A stretch of DNA of 7,871 nucleotides. Source: JBEKJU01 sp050011095 (GTDB lineage Bacteria; Desulfobacterota; Syntrophorhabdia; Syntrophorhabdales; WCHB1-27). The notes beneath the pieces were generated by a model that was not told the origin of the DNA, made no database searches, and was given only the letters and a program-made list of their open reading frames with translations. This document shows, piece after piece, positions 6,274 to 7,871 of this stretch; within the stretch, counting starts at the first letter, position 1, and every line of letters starts with the position of its first letter. The stretch is from contig JBEKJU010000169.1 in NCBI GenBank assembly GCA_050011095.1, forward strand, positions 1 to 7,871, written 5' to 3'. Both the position numbers and the translations under genes were made by a program.

Positions 6274-7693
6274 TTAGAAAAGGGCGAACTGAACCGGCCT
6301 GCCTGCGGCGATTTTGTCTAAATCGCCATAGGTGACCTCCACAATGGACTTCTTCTTTCTCTTGCCATCGAGGAAAGTGACCTTCACCGTGACGTTGTCC
6401 GTCACCGACGTGAGACCCTGGGTCTCCGGAACGCTGAAGACTCTTTCCTTTCCGCCGATGCCAAGCTGGGCTTCGATCTCCTTTTTCCGGAACCTTGCCC
6501 ATGCCTTCTCTGCCGCGGTGTTCGCCGTACCTTCGAGCAGAGCCTTTCCAAGCTCCTGCATGATTGATCCTTCACCCGACGAGTAGTCGGCGAGGCCTTC
6601 GGGCAGTTCCCCCTCGACGAGGAGCGCCGCCTCGAGTTTTTTCGCGATGAGGGCGAGGGCGACATCCTGCATGGTGTCGCGATACACCCCGAAATAGACC
6701 CTCACCGGCTTCCTCTGGCCGATGCGCCAGCTTCTTCTCGCCCCCTGGCGCAGCGTGAATATGTTGTATCCGCTCTGAAAGAAATAGATTGAGGGAAAGT
6801 CATAAAGATCGAGACCTTCCTTTACGAGCTCCACATTCGCGATGAGGACGTCGAACTCGCACGAGTGCGTCTTGAGCCACTCCTCGCGCTTTTTCGGAGC
6901 GACCGATCTGTCGAGCACCCCTGCTCTTATCCTGTGCGTCTCGAGCACTTCCTTGATGCGGGGCCGGATGTCTCTCACCCCGGAGAAGACCACGTAGCAG
7001 AGCACCTTTCGCCCTTCCTTCTTTTCCTTTTTCGCGATCGCGACAAGATCTTCTTCCTTTGGAAAAAGCCCATTCTCCGGGAGCTCGATCTTCGGCGCAT
7101 CGATCACCTCCAGCATCTGGCCCGCCTTCCGGTCCACGATCTGGATCTCCTCAGGATACGCCGCGCACGAATCAGGATAGAATAGAAGCGCCTGGAGCAT
7201 GGCGCCGAGCGCCTTGGTCTTGTAAGCCTTGACGGCTCTCTTGAGCCTTGCCTGGAGCATGCCGTACTCCGTGAGCTGGGCGCCCGTCATCGTGTAATTG
7301 AGAACGATCTCCTCGTACGGGGGCAGGCCGTCGATCACATCGGCAAGACGGATAAAGACCGACTTGTCGAGAAGATACTTTCCGATGGCCACGGGCGATA
7401 CGCCCGGCCGCCGCCGTACCATATCCTTTTTCTTGTGTCCCCGTCCCCGTCGGGTGTCCTCTTCCTCGATCTTCCTCACCTCCTCGATTGTGCCGTAAGT
7501 GGCAAGGAACTTGTTCGACGACATGTTGTCGAAGCCGTCGGCAATGAGTTGCCTCGGGTCCATCCTGAAGAGAAGCGCGAAGAGATCGTCCGCGTATCCC
7601 CCGTTGAGCGTGCCCGTGAGGCACGCCGTGTAGGGGATCGCGGAAAGCAGGCTGCCCACATCGCCCTTCCCTGAAGGGTGCCTTCCGCCTTGT
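6274..7693 (-). CDS. SNF2-like superfamily 2 helicase, 3' exon (C-terminal part), interrupted by a group II intron
   Basis: The coding exon starts at 7693, directly after the intron's 3' end, and runs 472 full codons plus the last base of a split codon. Motif III is LTGTLNGGY (about 7620-7594). The second RecA lobe follows: GRKVLCYVVFSG (from about 7014), motif V-like VLIANVELVKEGLDL (from about 6849), and motif VI RQGARRSWRIGQ (about 6750-6715), the hallmark of SNF2-type ATPases. Between them lie a basic insert (RRGRGHKKK) and helical linkers; after motif VI come about 145 residues ending in a small beta-rich tail. Walker A and DEAH motifs must be in the 5' exon outside the window. An ATG at 7815 is in the same frame but lies inside the intron and should not be taken as the start. 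Such helicases without nuclease domains are common in phages and integrative elements. It heads the visible operon. Confidence 0.85.
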
Positions 7694-7731
7694 GTCGGGT
7701 AGCCAGGTAGTGTTGCCACTACCCAGCCCCC
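7694..7731 (-). ncRNA. Group II intron domain VI with bulged branch-point A
   Basis: The inner stem GGTAGTG/CACTACC is capped by a GCAA tetraloop (7716-7713). It continues through the G-T rich pairs 7724/7705 to 7728/7701, then GGG (7731-7729) with CCC (7699-7697). Between them A7700 is unpaired, seven bases from the intron end counting itself, as expected for the branch point. The intron closes with GAC at 7694. Confidence 0.88.
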
Positions 7732-7733
7732 TA

Positions 7734-7768
7734 AGAACCGTACGTGAAAGTTTCCCCTCATACGGCTC
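7734..7768 (-). ncRNA. Group II intron domain V
   Basis: A 35-base hairpin beginning GAGCCGTATG and ending ACGTACGGTTCT. The lower stem pairs GAGCCGTATG with the 3' strand and contains the catalytic AGC triad at positions 2-4. A two-base CA bulge separates it from the upper stem AGGG/CTTT, capped by a GAAA tetraloop. This is the conserved active-site domain of group II ribozymes and looks intact. Confidence 0.93.
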
Positions 7769-7792
7769 AAGCCTATCAAAGCTGTCGCCTGT

Positions 7793-7871
7793 TCATGCGG
7801 CAGCCGGTTTCGCAACAGAGTAGCCTTGGCTGTGAATCTGTTTGTGACATGTCTCGTGCACCAGTAGCAGG
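7793..7871 (-). CDS. Group II intron-encoded protein, C-terminal HNH end (partial)
   Basis: The last 25 codons are visible before TGA (7795-7793), reading LLLVHETCHKQIHSQG followed by YSVAKPAAA. The H-x2-C-H-x3-H pattern is the end of the HNH endonuclease domain found at the C-terminus of many group II intron reverse transcriptase/maturases, which nicks the second strand of the target DNA during retrohoming. The reverse transcriptase and maturase domains lie past the right edge. The stop is 24 bases before domain V, as usual for these introns. Confidence 0.85.
   Translation of the reverse strand, partial: LLLVHETCHKQIHSQGYSVAKPAAA

Larger units (their letters stand above)
7694..7871 (-). mobile_element. 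Group II intron, 3' end (rest beyond the window)
   Basis: Read on the - strand, the segment holds in order the C-terminus of an intron-encoded protein, domain V and domain VI, which is the standard 3' layout of a bacterial group II intron. The predicted last intron bases are GAC (7696-7694), fitting the terminal AY rule. The flanking sequence continues the helicase reading frame, so the intron sits inside the helicase gene in the sense orientation. The intron's 5' end, EBS elements and most of the reverse transcriptase are outside the window, so its class and activity cannot be judged. Confidence 0.9.

Noticed and set aside
7180..7270. Repeated CCTGGAGCATG in the helicase exon
   Set aside because: Two copies of a short string that both encode a Met-Leu-Gln-Ala stretch; explained by coding sequence.

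Overview
The window reads as a metagenome-style contig from a GC-rich Gram-negative bacterium. The evidence is a lipobox-bearing patatin, a SYLF/YSC84 protein and a DUF1254/DUF1214 protein. A Desulfobacterota or other proteobacterial host is plausible, but the sequence alone does not settle it. Two gene blocks with different character converge near 4410-4600.

Left block, + strand (about 1-4407): four envelope-type genes. They are a SYLF-domain protein (135-641) behind a plausible sigma70 promoter, a DUF1254/DUF1214 protein broken by one extra C (682-2014), a four-to-six-helix membrane protein whose C-terminal hairpin resembles a potassium-channel pore that has lost its selectivity filter (2164-2826), and a patatin-like phospholipase lipoprotein (3019-4407). 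The first two are only 40 bp apart and probably cotranscribed. The later ones are separated by 150-190 bp and may have their own promoters.

Right block, - strand (7871 down to 4600): a tight module typical of phage or integrative/plasmid elements. It holds the C-terminal part of an SNF2-like superfamily 2 helicase, a ParB/Srx-fold protein with an N-terminal cysteine cluster, and an unrecognised 209-residue protein that overlaps the ParB-like gene by ATGA. A strong intrinsic terminator (19-bp perfect stem plus T-tract) closes this operon at 4542-4589.

The helicase gene is interrupted by a group II intron. Its 3' end lies inside the window at 7694-7871: the C-terminus of an HNH-type intron-encoded protein, a domain V with the AGC triad and a GAAA loop, and a domain VI with a bulged branch-point A seven nucleotides from a terminal GAC. 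The 5' exon (with helicase motifs I and II) and most of the intron lie beyond the right edge. An open frame runs from inside the intron into the helicase exon, so a naive gene call would give the helicase a false 41-residue N-terminus.

No CRISPR array, tRNA, rRNA or insertion sequence was seen. I found no clear new defence or other complete novel system. The most interesting points are the intron-split helicase, the three-gene mobile-element module with its cysteine-bearing ParB-like protein and unknown partner, and an AUGUAA start-stop element in front of the membrane protein.
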